A stretch of DNA of 64,000 nucleotides from Floccularia luteovirens (taxonomy: Eukaryota; Basidiomycota; Agaricomycetes; Agaricales; Squamanitaceae): positions 2,232,001 to 2,296,000 of the forward strand of contig VSJF01000002.1 in NCBI GenBank assembly GCA_009739215.1, written 5' to 3'. Every line of letters begins with the position of its first letter. Within the stretch, counting starts at the first letter, position 1. Positions 10,359-22,678 of this stretch are shown piece after piece. The notes under the pieces are model-generated. The model saw nothing but the letters and a program-made list of their open reading frames with translations, did no database searches and was not told where the DNA came from. The position numbers and the translations under genes are program-made.

Positions 10359-11382
10359 ATGCCCGCTACACGCTCAACTAGCAGACAAACAACCATTCCT
10401 TTCTCTAAATCCAAACACGCGCCCGGAGACACATCTCACCTAGGAGCTAGCGATGATTTAGAGATTATTCTGGTACCCTCATCAGACGAAATAGAAGCAA
10501 ACGATACACCTTCTCGACGCAAGCCATTGAAGGAAAAGTCTACTCCGGGTTGGAGACAATTAAACAGTTCAATGGCTGATGAAGTGATTGAGATTTCCTC
10601 AGCGGAAGAGGCAGATTCTCCATCTCAAGCAACTATTATTGCACAATTAAGGAAGCAGAATAAAAAACTTAGACAGGTAAGCTAGCAATTTTACACCCTT
10701 TTCTTTTACTACGCTTGACATGTGCAATCAAGACAATTTCGCGACATAAGCAAGACATCAAAAAAGCGCAGGATGACCTCGCACTCGCGGAACTGTCCTC
10801 TAAAGGGAAAATCAATTTGGTACGAAAAAGTCTTCTTTGTCAAACTGTCTGCTCAATGATTCTGCGACAGGATATGTCACAATTGGAAGATGATCTCAAA
10901 TGTGAAATATGTACTTGCTGGCTATGGGCGCCATATATGTATGCGAATCATTTAATGTTTCCTTAATCCAAGTCTGACTATGAACTTCTAATCCTGACAG
11001 CCTTTCAGATTGTGGCCACACTTATTGTCAATCCTGTCTCCAAGATTGGTTCAATACCACTCTGGCCCAATTCATGACCTATAATCCAACATACAATGCA
11101 AATCGGTTGCATCCATACGTGCGACAGCTTGCTCGGAATCCGAGATTACACTATTATTTAAACCCGGTATTAATGCACCAGGTACTCCTCCCACAACCAC
11201 ATTACACATGTCCGACTTGTCGAGAACCTGTGCGGACAATGCCAGTAGAGAATTTTGCACTGAAATCAGTTGTAAGGACGGCAGCCACGGCGTGTGGTCA
11301 ACCTTCTCCCAAGAAGGACGGAAACAGGAGAGGTGCTGCACACACCCCATGGGACGGATTCTTTCCCAACAGTCTTGGGTAG
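10359..11382 (+). CDS. RING-finger protein, probable E3 ubiquitin ligase
   Basis: Four exons joined in one frame. The N-terminal 110 residues are disordered with acidic/Ser runs (EVIEISSAEEAD) resembling SUMO-interacting motifs (VIEIS). A coiled coil follows (about QLRKQNKKLRQ to AELSSKGKINL). The RING is C3HC4: CEICTC, CGHTYCQSC and CPTCREPVR. The first zinc pair is followed by a short loop into DCGHTYC, made by splicing 10936 to 11000. The spacing between the sixth ligand (QSC) and seventh (CPTC) is long, about 57 residues with Tyr/Asn/Leu, so the second zinc loop carries an insertion. Ubiquitin-ligase activity, perhaps on sumoylated targets, is inferred. The protein ends shortly after at 11382 (tag). 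Confidence 0.85.
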
Positions 11383-11917
11383 AACTGTTAGATGTTAGTA
11401 TTGTAATTATTGTAAACGGATTAATTGTATGCATATAATTTATTGTATGGTGTTCTATTAATATGGTAATACATATGACGTGTTTCTTAAACTGCGGCCA
11501 AACAAAACATCTCGCTAACACACAACCACTTCATCGTTTTGAAATTCGAATGGAAACGTTCGAACTTCGACAGCCTCGCCTCTACCGCCTGGCAAGTCAC
11601 TCACCCAATGCGGTACAATATGCATTGTTTTTGCCAGAGACAAAAAGATTGTTGTTTATATGAATTCTCTAATCAAACAAGTTCACCATCCAAAGTTATA
11701 TTTGCATATCAGTGAACCAACACTCAGCGCTCAGCATTCAGCACTGAAACTAATGAAAGAACAGCCTTTCGCTTTGAAATGGCAAGCTAATCATGCTGCA
11801 CCACACGGTACCTGAAATGGCCGAGGTGATGATGGAGGGGGAATCACCTCTCCACATGGCATCATATTCTTATTTACTCCAGCCACACCCTTTCCTCTCT
11901 ATACACACTATTTTACA
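11383..11917. other. Intergenic, RING gene to CSC1-like gene
   Basis: No supported gene. AT-rich 3' flank, then a pyrimidine-rich leader just before the ATG at 11918. Confidence 0.4.
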
Positions 11918-14900
11918 ATGTCGGCCATCGACCCAGGGAATGCGGAAAATAGTACTACGAGGAATTTCCTCGCCGCTCTCGCAGTCAACGGGGCTTTCCT
12001 TACAATCGAAGTTGGAGCCTTCCTTGTCCTCAAGCAGAAGTTATGGAGAATTTATACCCCAAGAGTTTACTTGCCACCTCCAGAGTATGTTGACTGCTTT
12101 ATTTCTTGTACGTGTCTCTTGGTGCTCATTCGAGCATAGCAAGCGTGCACAGGAGCTACCGTCAGGACCTTGGAAATGGCTTCCTGCATTGATCGTATCT
12201 CCAACAAAGGACATAGTACGTCTTGTTCCATTCTTTGCGTTAATAAACTTATATCCCACTACTAGATCCACAAGAACGGGCTCGACGCGTATGTGGAACC
12301 CATCACTCTTGATGCTGACGAAAACTAATCACAAACAGTTACATGTTTTTGCGTTTTCTAAAGCTCCTCATCTGGATCTTCGTTGCATTCACCGTCTTGA
12401 CTTTTGCTGTCATCGTTCCTGTTGATTCAATCAACGTCAGCAGCGATTTAACCGGACTCGAGCGAATATCATGGTCCAAGTAAGTGCTGTATTACACTCA
12501 GAATTCCAACCTTGCAAACAATTCCATTAGTATCATCGCAGCGAAAGATCAGTCGCGTTTTTCCGCGCATATAATTGTTGTATACCTCTTAACGTGTAAG
12601 TGTTCTAGTAACAACAATAATATTGGAAGAGCTGATGATTGGTTGTAAGTTTTTGTGCTCTATATGATTCGCCGTGAACTCCAACACTTTGTGCAAATGC
12701 GTCACCAATTTCTGATCAGCAAATCTCATTCACGACTCGCTCAAGCACGGACTGTCCTCATTACTTCCGTTCCAGTTGAGCTTGCAAATGAAAAGGATTT
12801 GAGTACATTTGCCAGCTTTGTACCCGGTGGCGTTGATAGAGTTTGGCTATATCGTGACACGAAGAAACTTAATGAATTATTCGAAAGACGTCAGGAAGCC
12901 TGTGAGAAAATGGAAGCAGCGACTGCTGATATACTTAGGGAGGCAAACAAAGCATGGCGCAAGAAGATGAAGGCGCTCAGCAAAGTATCAACCAAAAGGA
13001 CAACAGACGAGGAGCGAAACGATGCAGTGGAGGCCGGTGCAATCGGCGCACCAGTATCTTGGGACGACCTGGATGAATTAGTTCCGTTCAATCAGCGACC
13101 CAAGCATCGTACTGGATTTTGCGGTCTCGTTGGCTCTAAAGTGGACACTTTTGTATGGTGTAAAGTATGTGGTCGCGTGCTATGCTCTCTTGATTGTCTG
13201 CTCTAACTATGATGTTCAGGAAGAGATTTCTCGCCTCAATAAAGAGATAAAAGATAGTCGGGAACATATCGTCAAGGGAAAATTCCTTGGAAGTGCCTTC
13301 ATTCGCTGCAATTTACAAATGGGTGCCCATGTTCTGGCTCAATGTGTCAGCTATCACCAAGTATGTAATCCTATTGAAAAAGCTTAATATCTAGTACTAA
13401 GTAAGCTTTTCTAAATATTTTAGCCTTTGTTAATGCATAATAAATGGATGGAGGCACACCCGAAGGATGTTGTCTGGCGAAATCTGGATGATGGAGCACT
13501 TGAGATGACTTCTCGTTATGTGATTTCTTGGCTAGCTACAGCAGGATTAATCATAGCATGGGCGTTTCCGGTGACTTTCATAGGAACGTTGAGCAACTTA
13601 GACAGTTTATGTCAGAAAATTCAGTGGGTGACTTGCCATATCGGTTTTGACGTCTGCTGAGTACTTTTATAGTTGGTTAAACTGGATCTGTAAATGTGAG
13701 CATACTTGTCATTTCAAATGCACATATTCTGAACCGAATTTGCAGCACCGAAAGTTGTATCGAGTATTATTCAGGGTGTACTACCACCTGCACTACTGGC
13801 GGCATTGTTCACTCTGCTTCCAGTGATTCTACGCAGTCAGTATGTTCTTATGGTCATAATGCTATCTCTCACTAGGTCATTATAGTGTTAGCCTGGTATG
13901 AGTGCATTCCCAGATACTCGTTGATTTCTGTCAGCGTGTATCGACGATTTTATGCTTTTTTGTTGATGTGGGTAAAAATTCCATCGTATATGTGCTTAAC
14001 TAACTTTAATGATATACAAGCCACGGTTTCTTGATAGTCACCCTTTCGTCTAGAATCGCGAAAGGTATGTTTTGTCATCATAACTTGCTTCAGAATGCTA
14101 AATTACAGAAATAGCTATACAAGAGGTCGGCTACCTTCTGATTGTGTAGCGCTCTTCTTCATGATGATGACCCCCAGATTGTCGACCAACCTACACATAC
14201 GATTCAACAACTTGCAAGCGAACTTCCTGGAGCGTCTGTCTTCTTCTTGACATACATGGGTAAGTGTAGACTGTTACCTCCTCTTACGTCCTGTTTTAAC
14301 ATCTTTCTTAGTTACACAAGGATTCGCTGGCGCAGGCAGTGCTCTTATCCAGTTGTTCCCTGTGATTATATATTTCGTACGCAAGTGGTTCTTAGGTCGA
14401 ACTCCACGCCAAGCATATTCGGTATGTGCCTCCATTATTCGTTGACATGAAACAACTTATACCCTATAACACAGGTGACATTTCTCATGCCTTCGGTAAG
14501 TTTCCAGCATAAATCAATGTTGTATGGATCTTATCAGGCCACAGGTAGACTTCGGGATTGTTCTACCAAGATTATCGCTTTTGGCAACGATAGCATTTAC
14601 ATACAGTGTTTTATCGCCACTCATCAATCTGTTGGCATTGTTAAGTAAGCTCCTTATTAAATCCCAAGTCCGTAAATTTATGAAGTTGCAAAGGTTATGG
14701 AATGTTCTACCTTGCATTCAAATTCCGTCAGTAACGAAAGTATTATTCCTCCTCAGCCATGCTCATGATTCGACAGTACTTACCCAAGTTTTTGATCAAC
14801 GAGATGAGATGGAGACGGGTGGAATGTACTTTCCGATGGCGATAAACAATTTGTGTATGTTCCTGTATTTCTCTATTAAGGTTCCTATCTCTAACGTATA

Positions 14901-15854
14901 GGCTGTAGTTGTTGGTCTCTACATAGAACAGATATGCTTGGCATGTCTATTTTTCTTGAAAACCTCAATTTCCAGAGGCTCCTCGATCGCCGAGGGTGCT
15001 CTCATGATAGTCCTGCTTGTTATCACGGGCTGTGCTCAAATTTTCTATAACTACAGCTATGCTCGTGAGTTTAATCTCCCGGATTGGTTCATTAATTGAC
15101 ACAACATTTAGCTATTACGAATTACCTTCCCATGTCGCTGGCGACGAAAAAAATGGCTATGAGATACGAAAAACGGAAGAACAAAGGAACTTCTAACGAC
15201 ACGAACGAAGATTATGATGATCTTTTCAGTCGAACTCGTGAGTGCTATACATAGATACCACCGCACTTCATCCATCTTAATTTTTGGTACGTAGGTATAC
15301 GTGATGTTCGCAAACGTGTAAAAGCTGCTACGAAGAAGTTGGACGCCGCAATAGGTGGAATCAAAGCCAAAGTAAAGACGGATATACAATACAAAGAAGC
15401 TGAAAACAATGATGTTGATGAAGAAAAACCAGGAAAGGAGAGCCAAGATACGGTTGCAGAGGCTACAGGAATAGAGATGAGTCCGCTTGAACGAATTCCC
15501 CAACTCTCTCGAAATGGATCAAGCGTGACGGCTTCATCGGCTGTAAAACCTACTGTCATTGCTTCCGAACCTCCAGCACCTCCTGCAGACCTACCTGGCG
15601 ACGGTGATGAAGGTGAGGTCGACGAGGAAGAAGACGATGATGTTCATGCATTTGATCACCCTTCAACATATGTAGCCCAGAGCTGTATATGGCTGCCGAA
15701 AGACTTACTAGGGTTCAGTAAATTGATTTCTGATGACTTGAATTCTAATGGAGTAGATGCAAGTGATGTCGGAGCAATGATGGACAAGAAGGGTGTTGTT
15801 GAAGTGACGAGAACCCCTCCAGATGAGGAATGGGCTGGGGGTCATGACCATTGA
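11918..15854 (+). CDS. CSC1/OSCA-type osmosensitive cation channel
   Basis: Multi-exon gene (at least 14 exons) for a large membrane protein of the CSC1/OSCA/TMEM63 (DUF221) family, calcium-permeable channels gated by membrane tension. Order: first helix (LAALAVNGAFLTIEVGAFLV), WKWLPALIVSPTKDI and YMFLRFLKLLIW (helices 1-2), the cytosolic segment 12655-13150 with TVLITSVPVELANEKDL and VWLYRDTKKLNELFERR, the IRCNLQMGAHVLAQC motif, then ISWLATAGLIIAWAFPV and QGVLPPALLAALFTLLPVIL (7TM core). The tail is acidic (DEGEVDEEEDDD) and ends with a conserved block YVAQSCIWLPKDLLG, the C-terminal extension of the fungal Phm7 group. Plasma-membrane location is inferred. The exon at 13427-13620 needs a donor near 13630; I did not resolve every internal junction. 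Confidence 0.88.
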
Positions 15855-15951
15855 TGATATTCGTTGTTTTTGCATCATACCATTGTGTAACATACAAGAC
15901 GTTGTTATAATACATAAGAGGCGCGATTTTACAAACATAAACGAGTGTTAT

Positions 15952-16444
15952 TTATCTGGACTCTGGAGTCGCAGGCTGTAGGTCGTCAAGAGGTAATCGT
16001 ACCAGGCGTTGGCCAGTTACTTGAGCATTGGGTGACATTTCTTCTTGTTGTTTATTACTTTGCTCATGAGGAGCGACTGTATGGAATTTTAAACAGGATA
16101 ATTACGGTTGTATATCTTTATGTACTCACGGAATAAACTTAGTATTTGAAACATCTGGGGCCACTGTGCAAGAACTTGTCCGTGGACTGAGTAGTAATCA
16201 ATACGATTCTATTATTTTTTGAACAACTTATTGTATTACCATATCCCGCATTGGCCATGATATCACAGTCCTCAGCCAGACCCTCAATACGTTCGAGATA
16301 GAGGGTGCTTGCGCGTTCTAGGGCAGATACTGCGTCAAATTCTTTCTTTTTTTCAAGGAGTTTTGCGAGTGCAGCTGAGGAGCTCGCTTGTGTATTCAAG
16401 GATGTTCCTTGGGATGTGCGATTTGGAGCGACGGAGTGTCGCAT
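15952..16444 (-). CDS. DAD2: DASH/DAM1 complex subunit DAD2
   Basis: Outer-kinetochore DASH complex subunit that helps couple kinetochores to microtubules. Three exons: the first from ATG 16444 contains the helical Dad2 signature ALAKLLEKKKEFDAVSALER and LYLERIEGLAEDCDIMANAG; the second gives YVHGQVLAQWPQMFQILSLF, matching the family's tryptophan-containing end; the third gives a tail ending QRLVRLPLDDLQPATPESR-stop. Both introns are GT-AG (GTAATA...CTCAG and GTGAGT...CATACAG) and were chosen because they join these blocks in frame. Length about 125 aa is right for the family. The start codon is 183 bp from that of MED12 on the other strand. Confidence 0.82.
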
Positions 16445-16627
16445 TTCGACAAAGAATTGATACGCAGAGGTTGTTGATTCAAGATCTACGAACCTTACAG
16501 GAGTGATGCACAGCCACAGATCACGGAATTGTACCTAACATCCGCTTCACTTCCACTTCCGTGTCCTCTTGCATCACCCTTATTCCCATTTCCCAACGCA
16601 TGTTTTTATTACTCTCCTCTTTTTATA
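16445..16627. promoter_or_regulatory. Divergent promoter DAD2/MED12
   Basis: Only 183 bp separate the two start codons. The MED12 side is strongly pyrimidine-rich (about 16540-16620). No TATA box that I can see. Confidence 0.45.
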
Positions 16628-19600
16628 ATGCGGGAAAGAAAAGATGATACCACTTCCTCACTTCCAGTATACCATTCTCACCCGCCAGTATGGCTTCCCA
16701 AAATTCATGGAGATGCAGACTTAGGTAGATGTGATGCTATTGAAATGCTCACATATGAGTACTGATCAGCTAAAAGGATATCCGGGCTTCTACCCTCCAC
16801 GACCTGGGCAGGATGAAGATCTCTTGTCCAGTACAAATGTGGCCAGTGGCTTCATACTTGGACACCCTGTCAAGGTATATTGGAAATATTTGACCATCTG
16901 TAATAATAGTATTAATATTTTGAAGGCGGAGACGTTTAGTGCGCAAGCCATGATTAACGAAAGTCTTCAATCAACCGACGCACTGTCTAAATTGGAGGAA
17001 CTCATGAGCGAAGTGTTTGTTCGGAAAGCAGATAATATACCTTCCATACCGTGAGTCTGCTGCCCGTTATTTATTCGATAAAATATAGACCCATATATTG
17101 ATTTATGACAGTTCTTCCACATTTCGTATGCCTACAAGAGTTACCTTCAACGATGCAAAACGTCAGGCATGGTTTGCCGATCTCGCCAACCCAGATGTTC
17201 CTTTACATAAACTGGGAAAAAGTGTTCCGCATGGCGCAAAGGGACATGACCTTTTAGATCTTCTACAATCCAACAATGTTGCGATACCTCGAGCTGTTTG
17301 GTTTCTTCGCGTTTATGGTGCAAATGAGACGGTTTGTTTTTCAGTATCATTTTCTGTACAAGTGAATTAACTATGATCAGGCTGGACTTAGGAATAAACC
17401 GACCTACAACCCGACCCAATATAGCGTTGAGTGGGCCAATGTGGTTACTGGGTACATGAAAAAACTGCTACTGGAGATTGCTCTACCCAGTGCCCCTAGA
17501 CCTGGGTTGAACATAAAACAGACCTTTAAAGGAGTCCTGGCTGATGGTGACACCAGAGATAGGTGGATATCACGTTTTACATACTGGTAAAGTTCTATTC
17601 CATAGAGAACGTGTGTTTATTCTAAACTCTATCACAAGTCTCAAACTGTTGCGATCTTTTTACGTCGAAGGATTAGTCGATCACCGTACCTTCCTTGTAT
17701 GGCTTGTGCAGCAAGATGGGAAGTTGTAATCTCGCCCAAGCAGGTTTTATTACTCGTCTCACCGAAGAGTACCTTGACGATATACTAGCAAAAAGAGCTT
17801 TGGCTCGTCCCTTGGTCGACGCTTTCTTGGCAAAGCACGCAGAAGTAAACTCTAAAATGTCGTGTGCCACCGAATACTGACTATATATGCATAGATATGT
17901 GCATCATCTGCTCAGGAACACCTAGTGGACACTGAAATGTTGCTCAAAGTCCTTCTCCAGGTAATTGTTACTATGTATGCCAATACATCATACATAATCT
18001 CAAGATCCGTGTTAGAGATCTTGTCTTGCACTCCCAGATGCTTTCATCAGTCCCCGGATGTGGACATTATATTCAACTCTACTAGAAAAAGTGATGTCCG
18101 AAAACTCAATGGATCATAGAAGTGATCGATACATCGAACATTCTATGCACGAAATTCAGCGCCAACTTCTCACCAACTTCGGAGACATCAGACGGAGAAA
18201 TGAAGAAATGTTGTTCCACCACCTCCCTAGTCATGACACTGCTACGTTCAGTACTGCAGTCTCGGATGTTAAGGTAAATGATGCCCCTAATCGAAGGATA
18301 AATTCGGCTCAAATCGTCTAAATAGTTATTGAATTCGATTTCAAGCTGCACAGACTTAAACGAAGTCTCTTTCCTCCCAAAAGACCACAGTAGCCCTGCA
18401 TTCAGGGAAAAGCTGAACATGTTGTTGATATGGAGTGTCACTCCTTTGCAGTATGGTGATCACAGGCCATTCGCTGCTGTCACTCTGATTCGATTATGGC
18501 GCGACAAAGCATGCGAGAGCGCCACTCGTCGGGAATTCAATACACCTAGTGACTATTTACAAGATCAGCTATTTGATTGGCTTGATGATTCTGATGTTGC
18601 TGGGGAACCAAACAACATCAGACCAGTGGCTCTTTTGTACGAGAAGCTATTGAAGCACGATCTATTTTCTCATTCTAGGTACATACAACGACTTATTGCA
18701 CGCGGGGAAATGGGTCTATCATATACAGAGGTTATTATCCTGCTCTGCCAATAAACTTAACAACTTGCTGACACGATGGATTAGGAGGTCGAGTCCCGAC
18801 ATCGAAAATTTCTTTCTTGGATCCCCATATCTGATTCGGCATCGCCTTTGCACAGGCAACGGAGGGTCATACTCTACGGTGCTAGAGCCAGAGAGACGCC
18901 GGAGGATGCAATTGAAAGGGAAATACGCAAAGAAATACGTGCTATTCTTCCTACATTGTTTGGAGGTTAAACACAGTCATCTCATATGTTTATTTATTAT
19001 TAACTAAAGCTCTAGGTGATGCTGATATCCCCCCAAATTCCACTACAGCATTACTCGATCGATGTAAAACCCTCATTTCAGCCTCACGATTCGAGCAGGT
19101 TCGCACTTTTAGACACTGGCTATTACCAATTCTCCACAAACATATTGCAAGGTTTGTTACCTCTGACTCAGTAAATGGGGAAAATGGTGCTAAATTTCGA
19201 AAAGCCAGCGGCCCGAGTCTGACCACCTGGCATTTTTCAAGACTTGTTGCTTATCCCTGGAACTCATGGCTCATGTGAAATACTTTCGTGCTGTACTTGA
19301 TGTATGTGTAATCACGTAAATGCTGTACTTTTAGACTGATTCAGCGAAGGTGACATTATCTATGTTGGAACACTCTACGCGCGTCGAGATATTGATTGGA
19401 GCAACCGATATCTTACATCGCTATGCTATTATATGGACCTGTATGGACGTAAAATGCACTATTGTCGCTGCTCTTGAGGCGGCCCATCATGTTTGGAAGA
19501 CCAGAGGAATTCAATCACGCCCCTTATTTGACCTGTTGATTGAATTTGACCAAGGACAATACCTTTCTGAATCATCACGCGAGCGCATTATGGCAGATAT

Positions 19601-22412
19601 CAATTCATTCACCCAAGTAAGTATGTACACTTAAAATAAAATTCTATCTAATACATTCGTCTCAAAGGCTCTTCAACCCGTTTCGAATCGCACCGAACCT
19701 GTACCAGATGTATTACCAGAAATACTTCTCCTAGCGGGCGATCCAATGGTCGAAGCTCCTTCCATTCTTGCTAACAGTTTGTGGATTAAATATCGGACAA
19801 CTTATGACTGGGCATGGAAGGTTTGGGATAACACAGTCGCAAGCTTGCGTCAAGTTCCAATTATGACTTGCGACATTGCTGATCGACGTGCTTGTGCACT
19901 ACGATATGGAACGTTCCTTTGGCATGTGGACCAGCACCTACCGCATGGCCTTGACTCCTTTGTTCTCCAGTGGTTCTACGGGCCTGGTAAAAGCGAAGTT
20001 GCAGCTTTGAGTGCCGATGCGTGGGACATCTTGTCAGTAGTTCTCCTGTATTTAACCATACACGATGCTCTCAAGACCACTACCATCATGAAAGGTCTAG
20101 TTTATCCGGCTTGGCACTCTGCTGCTTCAAGTCCAGCTGACCAGGATGTCCGTGTTCCTGAAACACATCTCCGCGCCGCCAACAAGCTCTGTAGTCTTCT
20201 TCTCCTACAAGAAGATGGAGGTGGGGACGATGTACCTCCGAGAGACTTGTTCGACATCCAATCTCTCCGCACCAGGCGCCAAGCAGTATATCAAGAACCC
20301 CATTTCTCGTTGCTTGTTGCTGCAATACCGTTGCTAATATCATTAGAGGGTAAAGAGGACTTGCCTCTCGATATTCGAGACGAAACTAGATCTCTGCGTC
20401 AGCAACTATGCCAAGATCGAGAATTCTGTCAGGGCGTTTACCGAAATCTAGATGTTGTTAGAGAAGCTTTTGAGAATTCTCCTCAACTTATGGAGAACAC
20501 TTCAGAGACGCTCACGAAACGAACAATGGCTGGTCTACGTATGATTTTGTACGACTCAGCGGATGGTAAGCCGCGAACATTTCATTAGTTTAGTTCCATT
20601 TCTAATTTGATACCCGCTTAGATTTGGAATCACAAGACTGGCCTGAAGTAACTGGCCTATTAAGCCCATGGAAAATCGCAGCTACTACGATACAGATGCA
20701 GTTCATTATTCGGCAGTTGGGTCGTGCTCTTATCCATGAATCGACCCATGACATTGCCAGTGCTGATTTGGACAAGCTGACTTTTATGCTTCTTCACTAT
20801 TCCAAGACGTCAGAGGAAGCTTTCTATGTCGCAGAGATGGCAAGAGGGGCTGACAGTATTGTTGCAGGAAAGGTGTGAAAAGTCAAATTTTCTCATGGTC
20901 TATGCTAAAGTTACATCAGTTTATCAATAATGGCCTCAAGTGTATAACTGAGGCATTGAATGAGTCTACACCAAAAAATTCCAAGCTACTTAACAATTGT
21001 CTTAAACGAGTTGGCGAGCTATTACGGGTCTTGGTCTACGCAGCTCAACCATTCAGAGGAGATTCCTCGCTACTTCCTGCTATCGAAAGTTCAATCCAAG
21101 ATTCTTTCCTAGATATGTTGCTAAACAAGCTATCACTCGTGGAGTCATCGGTCAAGGCAACCGCATCCTTAGGAGAGGGTTCACCGCACGATTCTTTACA
21201 GGAACTCACTCTCCTAGCTCGCCTTCTGCAATTCATCCTTGGATTTCGTATGGCTTGGTCTCAAAAGATGAAAGATCTTGTTGTGAAAATCTCGGAATCG
21301 CTATTTAATCTTATTCTGGTATTTCTTTCCAAGTTCTTCCGGCTGGGAAGTGTTTCTCATTATACATGTAGATCTTTGCAACAGGAGATAAATTAAATTT
21401 ACCCATGTTCGCATTATTGCTTGATACCCTTGTGTATGTCTACGATGGTACGCTCTTTTTATTTTGATATGCCAAATGTTTACGAATTAATTTGTTAGAG
21501 ATACCTCCTGAAACTAAATCTGTAACATGCGACCTATTCCGCTATTATCCAAATATTTCTGTGGCCAACATTCCCTATGATCTACCCCAGCAATATCAAA
21601 AACAGTTATTGTCTCTTCTCCCACATTTACCGGAAAACTCGTCCGTGTCTAACTTAATTGCTTCTCATCGAGACCAACTGGGAAATATCACATATGGCCC
21701 TGCTATAGTCAACCGGCCTTGGGAATGGATAGAGAATCTAGGTGAACCTTCAACCTCGGACCCGAAAGACGAAGAGAAGGAAGAGAAAGATTGGTTAGGG
21801 GTTCGATACACGGTTAAAAATTCTGGGTCCCTTTCACTGGATTCCTTTGGGGCTAGGCTGACTGGCGATGGGATAATACGCAACCTAGCTAAAGACTACG
21901 ACTCTAGGATGGAAGGAAACGTTTGGACTTTTGAGGATGGCCTGTCAGCTGATGGAATTTTTACACGAGATTGGAGGGAAACACGGGTGGACTTGAGTTC
22001 CGAGGTATCACCCACTACTAAAATCCGCGTCGAAGGAGATCAAGAGCAAGATACCGGGCTACATTCTGGGTATGCCATAGCTATCAAAGCCGAGCGACGG
22101 CATAATTCAAGAGCTTCTCCAGCATCGTCGATTGTATCGCGTTCTTCCGCTCGTGGGTCTATTACGTCTCTCCGCCCGAGTCCAGGAGCGCTCAGCCGAG
22201 CGTCAACATCTACAATTGGTGAAATCATTGATGTTGATAATTTCGGATCCGGGCCTGCCACTGTAAAAGAGACAGCTAGTAAACGTAAGGCTCCCGCGGT
22301 TAGTGACGACGAAATTGAGATTATTGAAGGACCCACGGTCGCTCAGGCTGGTCCTAGCACAAAAAAGCAGCGCACAAAGACTGTTGCAAAGTCGAAGGCA
22401 AGGAAGAAATGA
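16628..22412 (+). CDS. MED12: Mediator complex subunit 12 (Srb8)
   Basis: Largest gene of the window, with more than 12 short introns. MED12 belongs to the CDK8 kinase module and activates CDK8-cyclin C. The Med12 N-terminal domain is recognisable: MPTRVTFNDAKRQAWFADLA, LHKLGKSVPHG and LQSNNVAIPRAVWFLRVYG, with the intron-split YSVEWANVVTGYMKKLL. Later helical blocks fit the Srb8 body, e.g. RYIQRLIARGEMG. The C terminus (21492-22412) has the typical ERPWEWIENLGE-like segment (NRPWEWIENLGE), a Ser-rich stretch and a basic end (KKQRTKTVAKSKARKK) as nuclear signal. ATG 16628 begins MRERKDDTTSSLPVYH, and the next exon is GYPGFYPPRPGQDEDLLS. The protein is about 1,500 aa, normal for basidiomycete MED12. 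Not every intron was checked. Confidence 0.88.
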
Positions 22413-22678
22413 TATGATTAGCCCTGTTCACCTATGTATCCTTTGCTCTGTAAAAATATGTACTTTTACATGATGTATACTCTAAATCCTAGATTACTAT
22501 TTGCCACTGTCAGAATCACCCAACATCTCCACCCCATTGTGCTTTCGCGGATTATGCAGCTCCATTATATGGGAAATTGTTAATATACAACATAGATTGG
22601 AAGGAGATGCCAAGTAAGAGAGATAAAATAGTGCAATGTAGTACCTGGGGGAGCCTATACCATTGATGGGGACTGAAT

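Noticed and set aside
18106..18441. Minus-strand frame opposite MED12
   Set aside because: The opposite strand carries MED12 exon blocks in frame; nothing recognisable on the minus strand.
22040..22336. Minus-strand frame opposite the MED12 C terminus
   Set aside because: Shadow of a biased Ser-rich coding region.
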